Under the pieces are notes generated by a model that was given only the letters and a program-made list of their open reading frames with translations, had not been told where the DNA came from and ran no database searches. From assembly GCA_029532415.1 (NCBI GenBank), contig JAQOTA010000053.1, positions 4,712,001 through 4,776,000 on the forward strand: a DNA stretch of 64,000 nt, read 5' to 3'. The translations under genes were made by a program, and so were the position numbers. The stretch comes from Marasmius tenuissimus. Lineage: Eukaryota > Basidiomycota > Agaricomycetes > Agaricales > Marasmiaceae. Shown piece after piece: positions 1-10,946 of the stretch; positions within the stretch are counted from its first letter, which is position 1, and each line of letters starts with the position of its first letter.

Positions 1-356
1 TATTGAAGACAATAACCAGGCCAGCTGCCGATCCGCCGAGAATGGAGGAGGAGGAAACGGTTTGGGTTGTATCAATATCGAGGTAGAGGGTATGTATCGT
101 TAAGAACGAGGCAGAGAGAAGATTTCGTAAAATATTTTCAACGATTGTGCCTAAAATATATCCAATCTGTGAGTTCCTTGTAGACAGGAGACAAGAAACT
201 AACTCGCCTTTTGTTCCCACCCACTTGATGACCTTCAAGCCTTCCAACCTCGCGTAAAAGTCGGAAGGAACCCCAATCCCGGCATCTCCCACCGACGGAT
301 TTCGTATAACCAATTCCTCCAAGCCTCGACCAATCATCTATCATCGCCTGCACGAC

Positions 357-1007
357 CTAGATGGTTGCCGAATCATGATCAGCAAACTCCAAGACCGAGT
401 CGTCCGCAAGACACCTTGGCAAAGGTCCAAATGTCCTTCCTGCAAGCTCGAGCAACCGAAGTCGATTCGTATTCTTCGTCGCGCTCGCATACAAGTTTAT
501 GAAACTCGACTCCAATTCTAGATTGTCTAGCGCTTCACCAGAGCAGGGACTTCGTAGTAACACAGCGACAACTCGGTCACCTCCCGTGCCAATTCAGTGT
601 CTCGCGCATGTAGGGAGGGCGTCGTCGCCATAGCTTGTGACGGGAAGGATAGTGAAACTCGACGGTAGACGAGCGGACGAAATTTCAACAAAAATCGCGA
701 ATTGGTGCTACACAGTTTCACAATATCATCTCTGGACAACGATAAAGGGATTGTGAACTAGATTTCTGTCGAAAACTGGAAAAGACTGGATGGCATGGAG
801 GTAGAACGACTCTGGGTCACACTGGGTGGTAATGGCTTCGGTAAGAGCCTCTGGTCTGAGACTGTGTGCTTGAAAACACTGGAGGATCAGATGGATGGAT
901 AAGTATAACGACGATTCATGAATTACAGTCACGAATACCTCTCCAGCTCCCAGCGTCTCATACCAGCTCCTGTCCTCCCTCAGGCTCTCATCCCAGTGTC
1001 CACGCAA
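357..1007 (-). pseudogene. F-box/LRR-like protein, relic or badly fragmented gene
   Basis: I recognise only the style of this sequence. Minus-strand reading gives a block containing SRDDIVKLCSTNSRF and RPLVYRRVSL, which looks like the end of an F-box followed by the first linker of the F-box proteins that are abundant in Agaricomycetes. A second block in another frame, near 410-540, contains LDNLELESSF and NRLRLLELAG and looks like leucine-rich repeat material. The frame changes between the blocks near 540, and a stop precedes the F-box block near 757. An AG acceptor-like site there could remove that stop by splicing. Substrate adaptor function in SCF ubiquitin ligases is known for the family but is not shown here. 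It could be a multi-exon gene rather than a pseudogene. Confidence 0.4.
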
Positions 1008-1010
1008 ACA

Positions 1011-2563
1011 TCTGTGCTTCTATCCTGATCCCCGACTGCTGAACGGACCTGAATTGTACTAAGAATCCTCCCCACATGTAAACCTCTACCCCTTTTAAGG
1101 TTCCCAGATGCAACCTAAACGCCTTCACCCGCCAACTTGCATGTATTCGCTACGCCCTGGATCAATGAGGTTGAGCAAGGCGAAGGTCCAGGAGCACACC
1201 GTTGCATGGGCGTCTTCGAAGATCCCGGTTTCAAGTGCGTCTCATGCCGTGTGTATCTGTGTGCGATGGTTTAACGTTGACGTAGCAGGAAGTTTTTTTC
1301 GGAGAGTAAAACGGCACAATATCACCGGAGAACATTATAATTCTCGGTCTGCTGATGCGTCAGAAACGTTCGAGGTCGGCTGCCTGAGACGGTGTACGAG
1401 GAACAGGAAACGTGAAACGTGATAAGTGATAAATTTGGCTGACCACGCTGCAACTGTGATCATAAATTTGCCGGCGGCACTTGGTCTCTCGGGCCTCACG
1501 ACTCTGCCTCCTACTATTCCAACCCATTTCCTCTGCCGTTCAACTGGCACTCTTGAGACAGCTAATTTCAGGCAGCTCGTATTACCCTGAGGAGCGCGTT
1601 CAAAATCTCATGGATTCTACGGTCCAATTCCTCGAGATTCTGCTGCATACATTGTAATGACCGATTACATCTAGACCGAGGCCCAGGAGGCAATGAAAAC
1701 GGATCGCCAATGCTTTGTTTGCGTGGATATACCTTGACGATATGCCGTGTTTGAACTTGGAAGGGAACAGCAAGATCATAGGATCAGTTTTTTCTTATGC
1801 TGCCAGGTGAGTGTCTTTCAAAAACAGAGCTTGGCATTGTCATCTCCCTTCGACTTGAACTCTGGAACTGATCAGGCCGCTCTCGGATCTGGGCACTTGA
1901 AAGCAACGGAATATAGATGATCCATCGGACTGTGGGAGTACTAAACTACCAATCCAACGTTCTGACCCTCAAAACAGCATTACTATCGCTCACCACCTTG
2001 GCGCATTGCTTTGTTGATGTTCTCCCTTGACCAAGAAACCAAGACGAGACCTGGGCTCTGGGACAAATTTCTGTTCAAGGAATCTCGCTGAGTAGCGGCT
2101 TCAGTCGTATGCGGTGGCTCTGGAGCCGCTGCGAGACTTAGTTAGTACGGAAGACCTCGTTTTAAGTTGGATCACGCTCGCCAGTCAAGTTCTACTCCGT
2201 AAAACCCGGTAGCACGGTCGCCCATGCGTCTTCAGACGCACCATCCGTTCACAAAGCTTGATCTACCGACAGCCTGAGGAGATCAGACTCTATATCCACA
2301 TCTCAAGTCCGCAACAACCATCATTACTATCCATCTTGAACATTGAGTTCATCTGCCATTGTCCTTAGCTGAGCTGATCTTATACATGACGACTGCCGGG
2401 CCTCGCCACCAGAACGACATCACATCACAATCCTAGCCATCCACAGTCGACCACTTGTCCACTACACTCTGCCGATTTTTGATATGTTATGACCTCTATT
2501 ACTCACGCAGATATTCCGAGTTAATCTACAGTACCCGGTGGACAAACCATAGTCGCGGGTTAG
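1011..2563. other. Intergenic, no gene recognised
   Basis: Only short unrelated frames occur on both strands and nothing resembles a known family. The right end, from about 2450, should contain the native upstream promoter region of gene A, now cut off from it by the retrotransposon. Confidence 0.5.
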
Positions 2564-2570
2564 TATAAAA
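2564..2570 (+). promoter_or_regulatory. Orphaned TATA box of gene A
   Basis: The sequence TATAAAA lies about 90 bp before the retrotransposon. The paralogous gene B has TATAAA about 110 bp before its start codon in similar surroundings. If the retrotransposon and one target-site copy are removed, this TATA box would sit roughly 120 bp from the ATG of gene A, a usual fungal spacing. It is therefore inferred to be the ancestral core promoter. Confidence 0.55.
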
Positions 2571-2652
2571 ACCAATGGGAAGGACAGGGTATCTACTCAT
2601 ACACAATCGTACAGTTTCGAAAAGCTCACCAGAGATTGAACCCCAGCCTCTC

Positions 2653-2657
2653 CTTCA
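2653..2657 (+). repeat. Target site duplication CTTCA, left copy
   Basis: CTTCA directly precedes the 5' LTR and is repeated at 9371-9375 directly after the 3' LTR. A 5 bp duplication is the normal footprint of copia integrase and defines the element ends. Confidence 0.93.
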
Positions 2658-2975
2658 TGTTGAATCTGTGGACTATAATTAGATCCCGGTATATCCGAAG
2701 TCCCGGTTCATACTTCCCGCCATTGTATTATGCGGGACAATACATTCGCTACTGTTCCATTCTTCATTATTCTATATGCTCATATGTACAATTTCTATTG
2801 TCATCCTTATATGGTAACTCTATTGTGTCTACATGTATATAAGCTCGTAGTTCTCTACCTGAATCTACAGTGTGCTTGAGCTTCTACGTCTCGCCTCTAT
2901 CTCTCTAAACTCCTCTCTGGTAAGTAGTATAGCTATGTTGTAGTCCTCTGCGCTAGGCGTCATGCCGGCTCATCA
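2658..2975 (+). repeat. 5' LTR of copia element (318 bp)
   Basis: It begins TGTTGAATCTG and ends CCGGCTCATCA, giving the standard TG...CA termini. A TATA-like TATATAA lies at 2836-2842 and is the likely start of the U3/R promoter. A GGTAAGT splice-donor-like site occurs near the 3' part. It matches the 3' LTR except for one C/T change and a missing GTA triplet. Confidence 0.95.
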
Positions 2976-2987
2976 GGTTATGGGCCC
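2976..2987 (+). other. Primer binding site matching initiator tRNA-Met anticodon region
   Basis: GGTTATGGGCCC directly follows the 5' LTR. It is the reverse complement of the conserved GGGCCCATAACC around the CAU anticodon of eukaryotic initiator tRNA-Met. Drosophila copia and some relatives prime from an internally cleaved tRNA-iMet half; the match to the anticodon region and not to the tRNA 3' end suggests the same mode here. Confidence 0.75.
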
Positions 2988-5248
2988 CGGTTAGCCCGAC
3001 TACAATGACGAGCGCCTTAATGGCTGCTGTCAGCGACGAGCGCCCCTAGGCCGCTGTCATCGGCTAGCTAGGCTAGACCTGCATGTTGCCATCGACCTCT
3101 TAATTGAGTGCTCGATCTATGGCATTGATGTACGTCCTTTGACGACATCGGATCTAAAGGATCCAATGCTCCTCGTTGAGCATAGCGCCTTGATGGCTGC
3201 TCCCTGTGTTGATTAGACGCATGCTGATGCTGTCTTTTCCAGATCCAACACCAAACAATCTAACCTCTTACTACCATGTTCGACGTTAAGAAATTCTTTT
3301 CCGGTCGCTTCGACGGCACTGGATTCCGCCAGACCTATAGCGGCGAAATGGAAGCTGTTACCAAGGCTCAAGGCCTTTATCGTCATCTTACTGGTGTGGC
3401 TAAGAAGCCAACGTACCCTCTGGGGGACATCATTCCGACTATTATGGTCACTCCTTCCCCCGGTGTGGCAGCTACGCCTGCAGCTGCACCTGCTGATTCC
3501 GATGAGGAACCTGATCGGGCGGACCCTACTGAAGCCCAGATCACGGCGTACAACACCGCGCTGGAAGCATGGGAGGAGAAGGACCTCCAGCTGATGGGTA
3601 TCATTCAGTTGACCTCTACGAAGGAAGTCTTTGAACCTCTCAAGGACATGGATGCCGCCAAAGCCTGGTCCACCATCGTCACCACCTACGGCGAACCAAC
3701 TTTGTCTGCCATCTATGGCGACTTTGTCAAGTTGGTGTCCTTCCGGCTTACCACGAGCCATCCCCAGGCTGGCATCGCCAAGTTCAAACACTATATTGAA
3801 CGTCTTGCCGAGGTCGGGGTTGAACTCCCCAAGTTGATCAAAGCCCTCCTTCTCATCGCAGCTATTCCTCCCGAATGGGATGCCGCTTCCTCCAAGTCCC
3901 TTCATGACTTTGATAGGGATCCTGAGAGCTCCAGCGCCCTCACCGTCGCCGACGTTCATGAAGCTATCATGATTGAATACGAGCGCCAGAACCCTCAGCT
4001 TGCCAACCGCCTCTCTGCGGTTAAGCGTGCTGGTAACCGCGAGCCATCTTTTGGTCAGCAGCAGCGTCCACCGCAGCAACGTCAGCAGCGTGGACAGCAG
4101 CAGCGTGGCCAACAGCGTCAAACGCAGCAGCAGCAGCAACGTCCTTCTTCGAACCAGAATAACGGTAAGAAAAAGAAGCAGCAGCAGCGTGGTGCCCGCG
4201 GTGGTATCAACCAGCATCAGGGTCCCGGCCACGCCGGCGGTAACAATGGTGGTAACAATCGGTCGCATGGTCACTCCCATCTGGCATCCTATGCATCCGT
4301 CGTAGCTTCCCCAGCTCCTATCTGTCCTTATTCCTCGATCACCGACCGCAGGGAACGTATTGCGTTGAACGCGGTTAACAACTCCTTGCGCGCCGAGATT
4401 GCCAGCGCCCCTCCTGTTCGCGCTATGGGATCACTGCCCCCAGCTCACTTCACCGGTCACTGGGACAAGTCTTGTGACAGCACTGTCCCTCAGCCAGCTG
4501 TCAAGAAGAACCCGGCTGCTATGCAGTCCTTCACTGGCTTCAAACCGTCTCAGTCAGTATTTGATGACGTCCGTGAAGCGCGTTCCCTTGCTGACAGACT
4601 TGGTGCCCCTAAGACGGCGCGGTATCTCAAACCCTTTGAACAGATCGTCACGTCCGCTGCCAATTGTTCGCTCCAGGATCGTATCTCGAAGCCTGGTTCC
4701 TCGTCCAAGTGAGTTCTGGAGGACGATTCGGAAGATGAAGGAACCGGACGTCCTTCTCCTACTTCTTCTAAACGCTCTCGTAGTGTTGATCCTGATGAAG
4801 ATGTAGAGATGGATTGGGGATCTGACGACGGTATGGAAGACATGACCTCTCTATTCGGTAATGATGTTGACAACGATATTGCCGAAGCTGCAGGGGTTGA
4901 GGACGTCCCGGATGACGTCTCTCTTGGATCGTTCCACGATGACAGGCAAGTTCCTTATCTTGACCTGCTTCCCCAATCTGATGCAACCTTACAGCAATGC
5001 TCACAACTAGTTGGTATCAGTAGTTCGCGTCGTAGTCGTAGTGATCTGGCATCACTTGTATCATATTGCAATACTATCTCCACCCACTTCGTGGGTTGTA
5101 CTCAGTGCAAGGGAAAGAAAAGTGTGAACAACGCACAGGGTTGGCTCCTTGATTCTGGTGCCTCCTCTCATTTCACGAATGATATGAATGACTTCGCTGA
5201 ATATGAATCGCTTGATGGTCCTATCGTAAATACTGCGAATAAGGGCAA

Positions 5249-5253
5249 CCCTA
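5249..5253 (+). repeat. Target site duplication CCCTA flanking nested solo LTR
   Basis: CCCTA is present at 5249-5253 and again at 5575-5579, immediately flanking the nested LTR. It proves that the LTR arrived by integration into the gag-pol gene. Confidence 0.93.
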
Positions 5254-5574
5254 TGATGAGCCGGCATGACGCCTAGCGCAGAGGACTACAATATAGCTAC
5301 ACTACTACTTACCAGAGAGGAGTTTAGAGAGGTAGAGGCGAGACGTAGAAGCTCAAGCACACTGTAGATTCAGGTAGAGAACTACGAGCTTATATACATG
5401 TAGAGACAATAGAACTACCATATAGGGACGACAATAGGAATTGTACATACGAGCATAATGAACAATAAAGAATAGAACAATAGTGAATGCATTGTCCTGC
5501 ATAATACAATGGCGGGAAGTATGAACCGGGACTTCGGATATACCGGGATCTAATTATAGTCCACGGATTCAACA
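5254..5574 (-). mobile_element. Nested solo LTR of the same copia family, reverse orientation
   Basis: The segment starts TGATGAGCCGG and ends GATTCAACA, the reverse complement of the host element's LTR, with intact TG/CA ends and a 5 bp duplication. It differs from the host LTRs at roughly twenty positions, far more than the two host LTRs differ from each other, so it came from a different copy or subfamily. Only one LTR is left, consistent with recombination between the two LTRs of a full insertion. It splits gag-pol between protease and integrase. Confidence 0.93.
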
Positions 5575-8500
5575 CCCTATACAGATTAAGGGTAAAGGCA
5601 CTGTCTTCATTAAGCATAACGTTGAAGGACATGACGGGAGACTTATTGAGCGTGTTTCACGTCTCTATCCTGTCTATTACATACCTCAATTGGACATACG
5701 TCTACTATCAATGGGAGAGTTCCTTCAAGATGGTCTATCAATTCGTGGAAACGCGAAGAAGTTAGCCTTCTACTCATCACAGCGACGACAGTCGCTTGTT
5801 TCCTACCCTCATATGCCTGGTCAAACCATTTATTGGGTTCACTCGCGGAAAGCATCTGCTGAGTCTTTAATGGCCAAGTCGGTCGTTTACAACGTCGACT
5901 ACGATATTGAGCACAGACGCTTTGGGCATCCATCGGATAAAGCCCTGAATAAAGCTCAGAAACATACGCAAGGTTTCCCACTTGACCTTAAGATGCCTAC
6001 TAAGAAGACACCTCTGTGTTGTGGTTGTGCTGAAGGCAAGATGCATGAGAAATCGTTCCCCAACTCTACAACAAGCGCTTCTAAACTGTTTGAACGCATA
6101 CATTCGGATTTGAAGTCGTACCCGGCTGAATCGTATCACCGGTACAAGTACTACATCTCTTTTCTCGATGACTGCACGTCCTACGTTTGGACCTCCAAGC
6201 TCAAGACGAAAGACGAGGCAGTACCCGCTTTGAGAGACTTCCTTACTATGGTCAAGACGCAATTCAATGCTGTTGTCAAGACCTGGATGTCCGATGAAGG
6301 GGGAGAGTACAAAGGAGATAAGTTCGATGCAGTACTGAAAGAGTATGGGATCCAAAGGGATCAGAGCATACCGTATACACCACAACAAAACGGTCGTGCT
6401 GAACGATTCAACAGGACTATTCATGAGAAGTCTGAAGCTCTTCACTTTGAGGCTTGCATGCCTCAGTCCTGGTGGGAATTCTGCCATGTGCATGCCGTCC
6501 ACCTCTACAATCGCACTCCTGTGCAACGTTTGAGCTGGCGAACTCCGTTCGAAATGCTTTATGGCGAAGCACCTGATGTTTCACATCTCCGAGTTATGGG
6601 TTGTGCAGCCTACGTCTTCATTCCTGAAGATCGTAGGAAGAATAAGCTCGCTCCTCGTAGTGAGTTGATGACTTTCATTGGCTACCAAGATGGGATGAAA
6701 GGCTTCCTGTTCATGCGAAGTAATAATTCCATATTCAAAGGTAGCACTGCACTATTTGATGAAACGCTGTACAACAAGTGTCCTGATGCAAAAACTCGTG
6801 GCTTCACACCTGTTGATAGTGAACCATTTACTTTGGGTAAAAATCCCAACATTCCTTCGGAAGATGAAGACTCTGATGATGACGGTTTTGATGCTCCATT
6901 ACCAGATCTCAGACGTCGCTCCGAACCTTCTAAGAGATCAGAACCTCAGGTTGACGAACCTGCAGGTGGCCCTGCGCCAGGGGATGTGCCACTCCCTCAA
7001 TCTGGTCCTCCGACGCCTCCAGGCGAACCCGCCGTTCCTCTGCCTGCACCAGCAGCGGATGGTCCACGCCGGTCTTCGAGGCAGTGGAAGGGTACAACGC
7101 AACCTGGTAACATATTTGGTGAACAGCGGAACCCAAATAGACCCTCAGATATTATTCGCGACTTAGAGAATAAGAATACTTGGAGAAATGTCACTGGAGA
7201 CAAAGAACCTTCACATCCAGTTGATCGTCCTAGCTCTTTGTGATCTAGGAAAGGCAAAGGTGGTAAAAAGGGGATTCCTGGTCCACTTCCGCCTCTGCCT
7301 GCTCCAGAACCCAGTGGAAGCACTGAGTCGCATGAGGAAGAAAGCGTAGTCGAAAGACTGACCCAAGAAGGGGGAGTAGGATTCGTGATTTACCTGTTGA
7401 ACAATGCCGTTCCAGTCCACGATTCGCTTCCAACGTCCGATACTCCTGATTTCTCTAATATCAGAGAGTGGACACTCCGCGATATTCTAAAGTTGCCTGT
7501 TGAGCAACAGAAGGAATGGAAGACTGCTTGCCACGAAGAACTTGAGGCACTTCGTAAGCGCAAGGTCTTCGAACTCTGTGACTTACCTAAAGGTCGCAAA
7601 GCCATCAGAAATAGATGGGTCTTCGATGTCAAGTCGAATGGTCACAAGAAAGCAAGACTTGTTGCCAAAGGTTTCTCTCAGGTCGAAGGTGTCGACTTTA
7701 ATGAGATCTTCTCACCAGTTGTTCGTTATGAGACTGTTTGTATGATGCTTGCTCTCGCAGCTCTCAAGAACTGGTACATCACCTCTGTTGATGTTAAGAA
7801 CGCCTTTCTTTATGGTGATCTTGTTGAGGAGATTTACATGGAACAACCTGAAGGCTTCAAGGTCAAGGGCCAAGAACGTAAGGTACTACGCCTGCGTCGA
7901 GCATTATATGGATTGAAGCAAGCTGCCCTTGAGTGGTGGCGAACCCTCAGCTCGTCCATGGAAGTACTAGGCTTCAAACGTCTGACTTCTGATGCTGGAC
8001 TCTTCATCTGCAAAGATCCGAAGAGTGGTGAAGTTGTGTATGCGATCATCTACGTTGATGATGCACTCTTCATGGGTCCTAACAAAGCTTTTGTTGACAA
8101 GAAGAAAGCCGAGTTCATGGCTCGATGGGAATGCCGCGATATGGGCGATGCTAGCGAGTTTCTCCGCATGAGTATTCGTCGTGAAGGCAATAAAATCATG
8201 ATTGACCAGAAGGATTATCTGAAGAAAGTCCTTGAACGTTTTGGGATGCAGAATGCGAAAGGTGCTCCTACGCCCTTACCTGCTGGCTATGTGCCAACTC
8301 CCAACGATGGTCCAGTCAATCCTGCAATTCGCTCCAAATTCCAGTCTGTGATTGGGTCGCTTCTGTACATTATGCTGGGTACACGTCCTGATAATGCCTA
8401 TGCAGTTACGAAGCTTTCCCAGTTCTCTTCTAATCCAACGAAGGAACACCTCGATAAAGCTCTGTATATCTGCTGCTATCTAGCTGGCACATCAGATTAT

Positions 8501-9040
8501 TCACTTGTCTACGATGGTGACTCTGATGGAGGTCTTCTTGCGTTTACAGACTCGGATTGGGCTGCTGATCCTATCAAACGCCGTTCGATCACTGGCTACT
8601 TCTTCAAGTTAGCAGGCGGCATCTTCTCGTGGCAATCACACACCCAGAAGACTGTAGCACTTTCTTCCACTGAAGCTGAGTATATGGCACTGTCAGATTG
8701 CAGTCGTCAAGCTTCCTGGATAAGATCGCTACTCTCTGAACTTGGAATCGACTTAGGTCCTATTCCAATCTGCGGAGATAATCAAGGCTCTATCTTCATT
8801 GCATCTAATCCGGTTCAAGAACGCTGAACCAAGCACATCGATATTCAATATCATTACATTCGATCATGTGTTGAAGATGGCAAAGTCGAGTTGTTCTTTA
8901 TTGAAGGAGTCTATAATCCAGCAGATATGTTTACGAAGAATCTCGGACATGAGAAGTTCTTATGGTTCAGAGATCACCTTGGACTTGAATTCTATTCGTC
9001 CACTTGATTCGCTCAGATGCGCTTTTCAGCTGCACTTAGC

Positions 9041-9049
9041 GAGGGGGTG
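9041..9049 (+). other. Polypurine tract of copia element
   Basis: GAGGGGGTG lies directly before the 3' LTR, the expected place for the plus-strand primer of reverse transcription. Confidence 0.7.
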
Positions 9050-9370
9050 TGTTGAATCTGTGGACTATAATTAGATCCCGGTATATCCGAAGTCCCGGTT
9101 CATACTTCCCGCCATTGTATTATGCGGGACAATACATTCGCTACTGTTCCATTCTTCATTATTCTATATGCTCATATGTACAATTTCTATTGTCATCCTT
9201 ATATGGTAACTCTATTGTGTCTACATGTATATAAGCTCGTAGTTCTCTACCTGAATCTATAGTGTGCTTGAGCTTCTACGTCTCGCCTCTATCTCTCTAA
9301 ACTCCTCTCTGGTAAGTAGTAGTATAGCTATGTTGTAGTCCTCTGCGCTAGGCGTCATGCCGGCTCATCA
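9050..9370 (+). repeat. 3' LTR of copia element (321 bp)
   Basis: Near-identical to the 5' LTR, with one C/T change and one extra GTA. It is followed by the CTTCA target duplication. Its own TATATAA is at 9228-9234, in the same orientation as gene A and about 175 bp before that gene's start codon. A GGTAAGT donor-like site lies at 9311-9317. Confidence 0.95.
9228..9234 (+). promoter_or_regulatory. LTR TATA box facing gene A
   Basis: TATATAA in the 3' LTR is the nearest TATA-like sequence upstream of gene A in its present arrangement. It is inferred to be a possible replacement promoter. Confidence 0.45.
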
Positions 9371-9407
9371 CTTCATACCCGCACTCTCTTTGAACAAGAT
9401 ACATACA

Positions 9408-10946
9408 ATGTTTGCCTTACGCACAGGTGCCACGGTATGTGCTCCCGCAAACGCGTCCTTGTCACTGGTCTTGACGAGGTCGTTCAAACCTACAGCTTCT
9501 CGTCATGGCCACCCTCGCCGTCGTTACGAACCGGGTATCTGCCATTCCCTTCTCAGAACTAGCACGAGGGCTACCTTCAGACATCACACACGTTGCAATT
9601 GACGAAGACACCTCCCATTACCTCGCCTTCAAGCGGGACGGAACTCTACACTCTCGTTACCCTATTGAAATGAACACTGGCATGAACATCTCCGCCATTG
9701 GGGTTCGGGCAGCTCCTACCTGTTCAGGCTTGTCGATCGACGACGTTAAGAAGCGTGAGTTTGCCCTCCTTGCCTCCAACTCCCACTCCCACGGCGACTT
9801 ACCAACTGACACTACCTTCCTCCCCTCTTTTTTTGTCGTGCTACTTAGTCGCAGGATGGCCTGCCATAGAAAAGCACGCCAATGACAAATGGGGCAAGGG
9901 ATCTCGTAGGGTACTTACCAACCCTGAAGAGGTGAGTCAAAAAGATTCTAATGTGTAGGGAATATTACTGACATTGCGTCTGTCGGTTTGTTTCAGTACC
10001 CGGATCGTGCTGCCTTGCTCTGTGTTACGGATGAGGTTATCCAAGTCAAATCGACAGGTACATCCCCATATACATTCCCAATATAGCGGGGTCTCTGAGC
10101 TCACCCGGAACTGACCCTACAGGTCATGATTGCCAGACGCGCCAGACCACCTCCAACGGTGCCATCGTTGGTACGACTGGAAAAGTCACGGTTTCGGTCG
10201 AGCAAGGATTCAGTTCTGAGTCTTCTTACACCGTTACGAGTATGTGTGACCCCAATCTGGGCTACAAAGGTCGCGACTCACCTTTTGCGTAGAAGCGACC
10301 AGTTTAGGAGTCTCTAACACCGTTAGTGTCCAGCTTGGTCTTCCAGAAATTGCCGAAGTCTCGGCGTCGTTCACGGTCAGCGCTGAGGTTACCAATACCA
10401 ACTCCCACTCGTGAGTACTACGGCCTACTTTGGGCTCGGGCTCCTATCACGATGTGAGAAGTGACTGACACTATGCGTTGTTTGTTACTCCAATCAATAC
10501 AGATTTGGTGAAACGTTCAACGACAAGAGTACCTTTAAAGTTAAGCTGGACGCCCCAAAGGGTGAGACGTGCAAGGTGGTCGTGAGTACCAATTGTCCTG
10601 CGCGAAATGTGTCTCATGCTGACGTCTAATACCACCTTACCGTTATCAAAGCTAAACTCCAGGACCTGTCGAATACAAGCCCAGGGAAGTATTCGTTACA
10701 TCGCCACCGGTTGGGTTTGGTTCAACTATCACTCCGCGGTCAGCTTTCACCGAGTTTTAGTTACTGATGAGAAGTGAATGATCTGACCTGAAAATTTTTG
10801 GACTCATACAGACGAAAGGCCACTACAAGTGGGCAGTGAACATTAACAATGCCGTCCCCGAAATCGACGACCGTTCTGATTTCTTGGACTTCAAGGGTGC
10901 GGTCCAGGCAAACACGGCATTAGATTATGATGTCCAGTGCTCTTAA
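9408..10946 (+). CDS. Gene A: secreted beta-rich protein, aerolysin/ETX-MTX2-like pattern (uncertain)
   Basis: Nine exons joined by eight GT-AG introns give an open frame of 319 residues: 9408-9434, 9496-9754, 9855-9931, 9997-10057, 10123-10239, 10293-10410, 10503-10581, 10652-10738, 10812-10946. The first two exons together encode a hydrophobic signal peptide ending near VSA. The N-terminal part carries HVAIDEDTSHYLAF; the middle is a long run of Ser/Thr/Val-alternating strands (KVTVSVEQGFSSESSYTV), as in aerolysin/ETX-MTX2-type beta pore-forming proteins, followed by a Cys-containing GWVWFNY segment. The pore-former link is inference from the strand pattern only; an uncharacterised secreted protein is equally possible. 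Every intron keeps the frame, so the gene looks intact. The copia element lies about 37 bp upstream, inside its likely 5' UTR. An inverted paralog lies at 49375-50858. Confidence 0.8.

Larger units (their letters stand above)
3276..9007 (+). pseudogene. Copia gag-pol polyprotein, interrupted by three TGA codons and a nested LTR
   Basis: One reading frame runs from ATG 3276 to TGA 9005-9007 once the nested 321 bp LTR and its 5 bp duplicate are discounted: the frame shifts from 0 to 2 across 326 bp, exactly as expected. The gag part (to 4709) has a UBN2-type region (LMGIIQLTSTKE, IPPEWD) and a very glutamine-rich tract at about 4050-4195; I see no CCHC knuckle. Protease has LLDSGASSHF near 5150. 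Integrase has the HRRFGHPS and CCGC zinc-binding part near 5915-6030, then acidic residues in HSDL, SDEGGEY and GRAERFN. Reverse transcriptase has VDVKNAFLYG near 7788 and YVDDALF near 8052. RNase H has TDSDWA and STEAEYMAL near 8549-8690. The catalytic motifs survive; only the stops and the insertion break it. Confidence 0.93.
2658..9370 (+). mobile_element. Ty1/copia LTR retrotransposon, complete but inactivated
   Basis: The element has two near-identical LTRs, a 5 bp target duplication, a primer binding site, a polypurine tract and one gag-pol reading frame in copia order: gag, protease, integrase, reverse transcriptase, RNase H. The LTRs differ by one substitution and one 3 bp indel, so the insertion is recent. 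The coding region is broken by three in-frame TGA codons (4710, 7241, 8825) and by a nested solo LTR at 5254-5574. The left flank and right flank rejoin to give the 5' region of gene A, so the element sits in that gene's upstream or 5' UTR region. Confidence 0.95.

Noticed and set aside
4054..4195. CAG/CAA-rich tract as an independent microsatellite
   Set aside because: It is the glutamine-rich coding tract of gag, interrupted and in frame.
3213..4280. 355-codon minus-strand ORF with leucine-rich start
   Set aside because: It is the antisense shadow of the gag coding region; the leucine run comes from the CAG/CAA repeats coding for glutamine on the plus strand.
5867..6526. 219-codon minus-strand ORF
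   Set aside because: Antisense shadow of the copia integrase frame.
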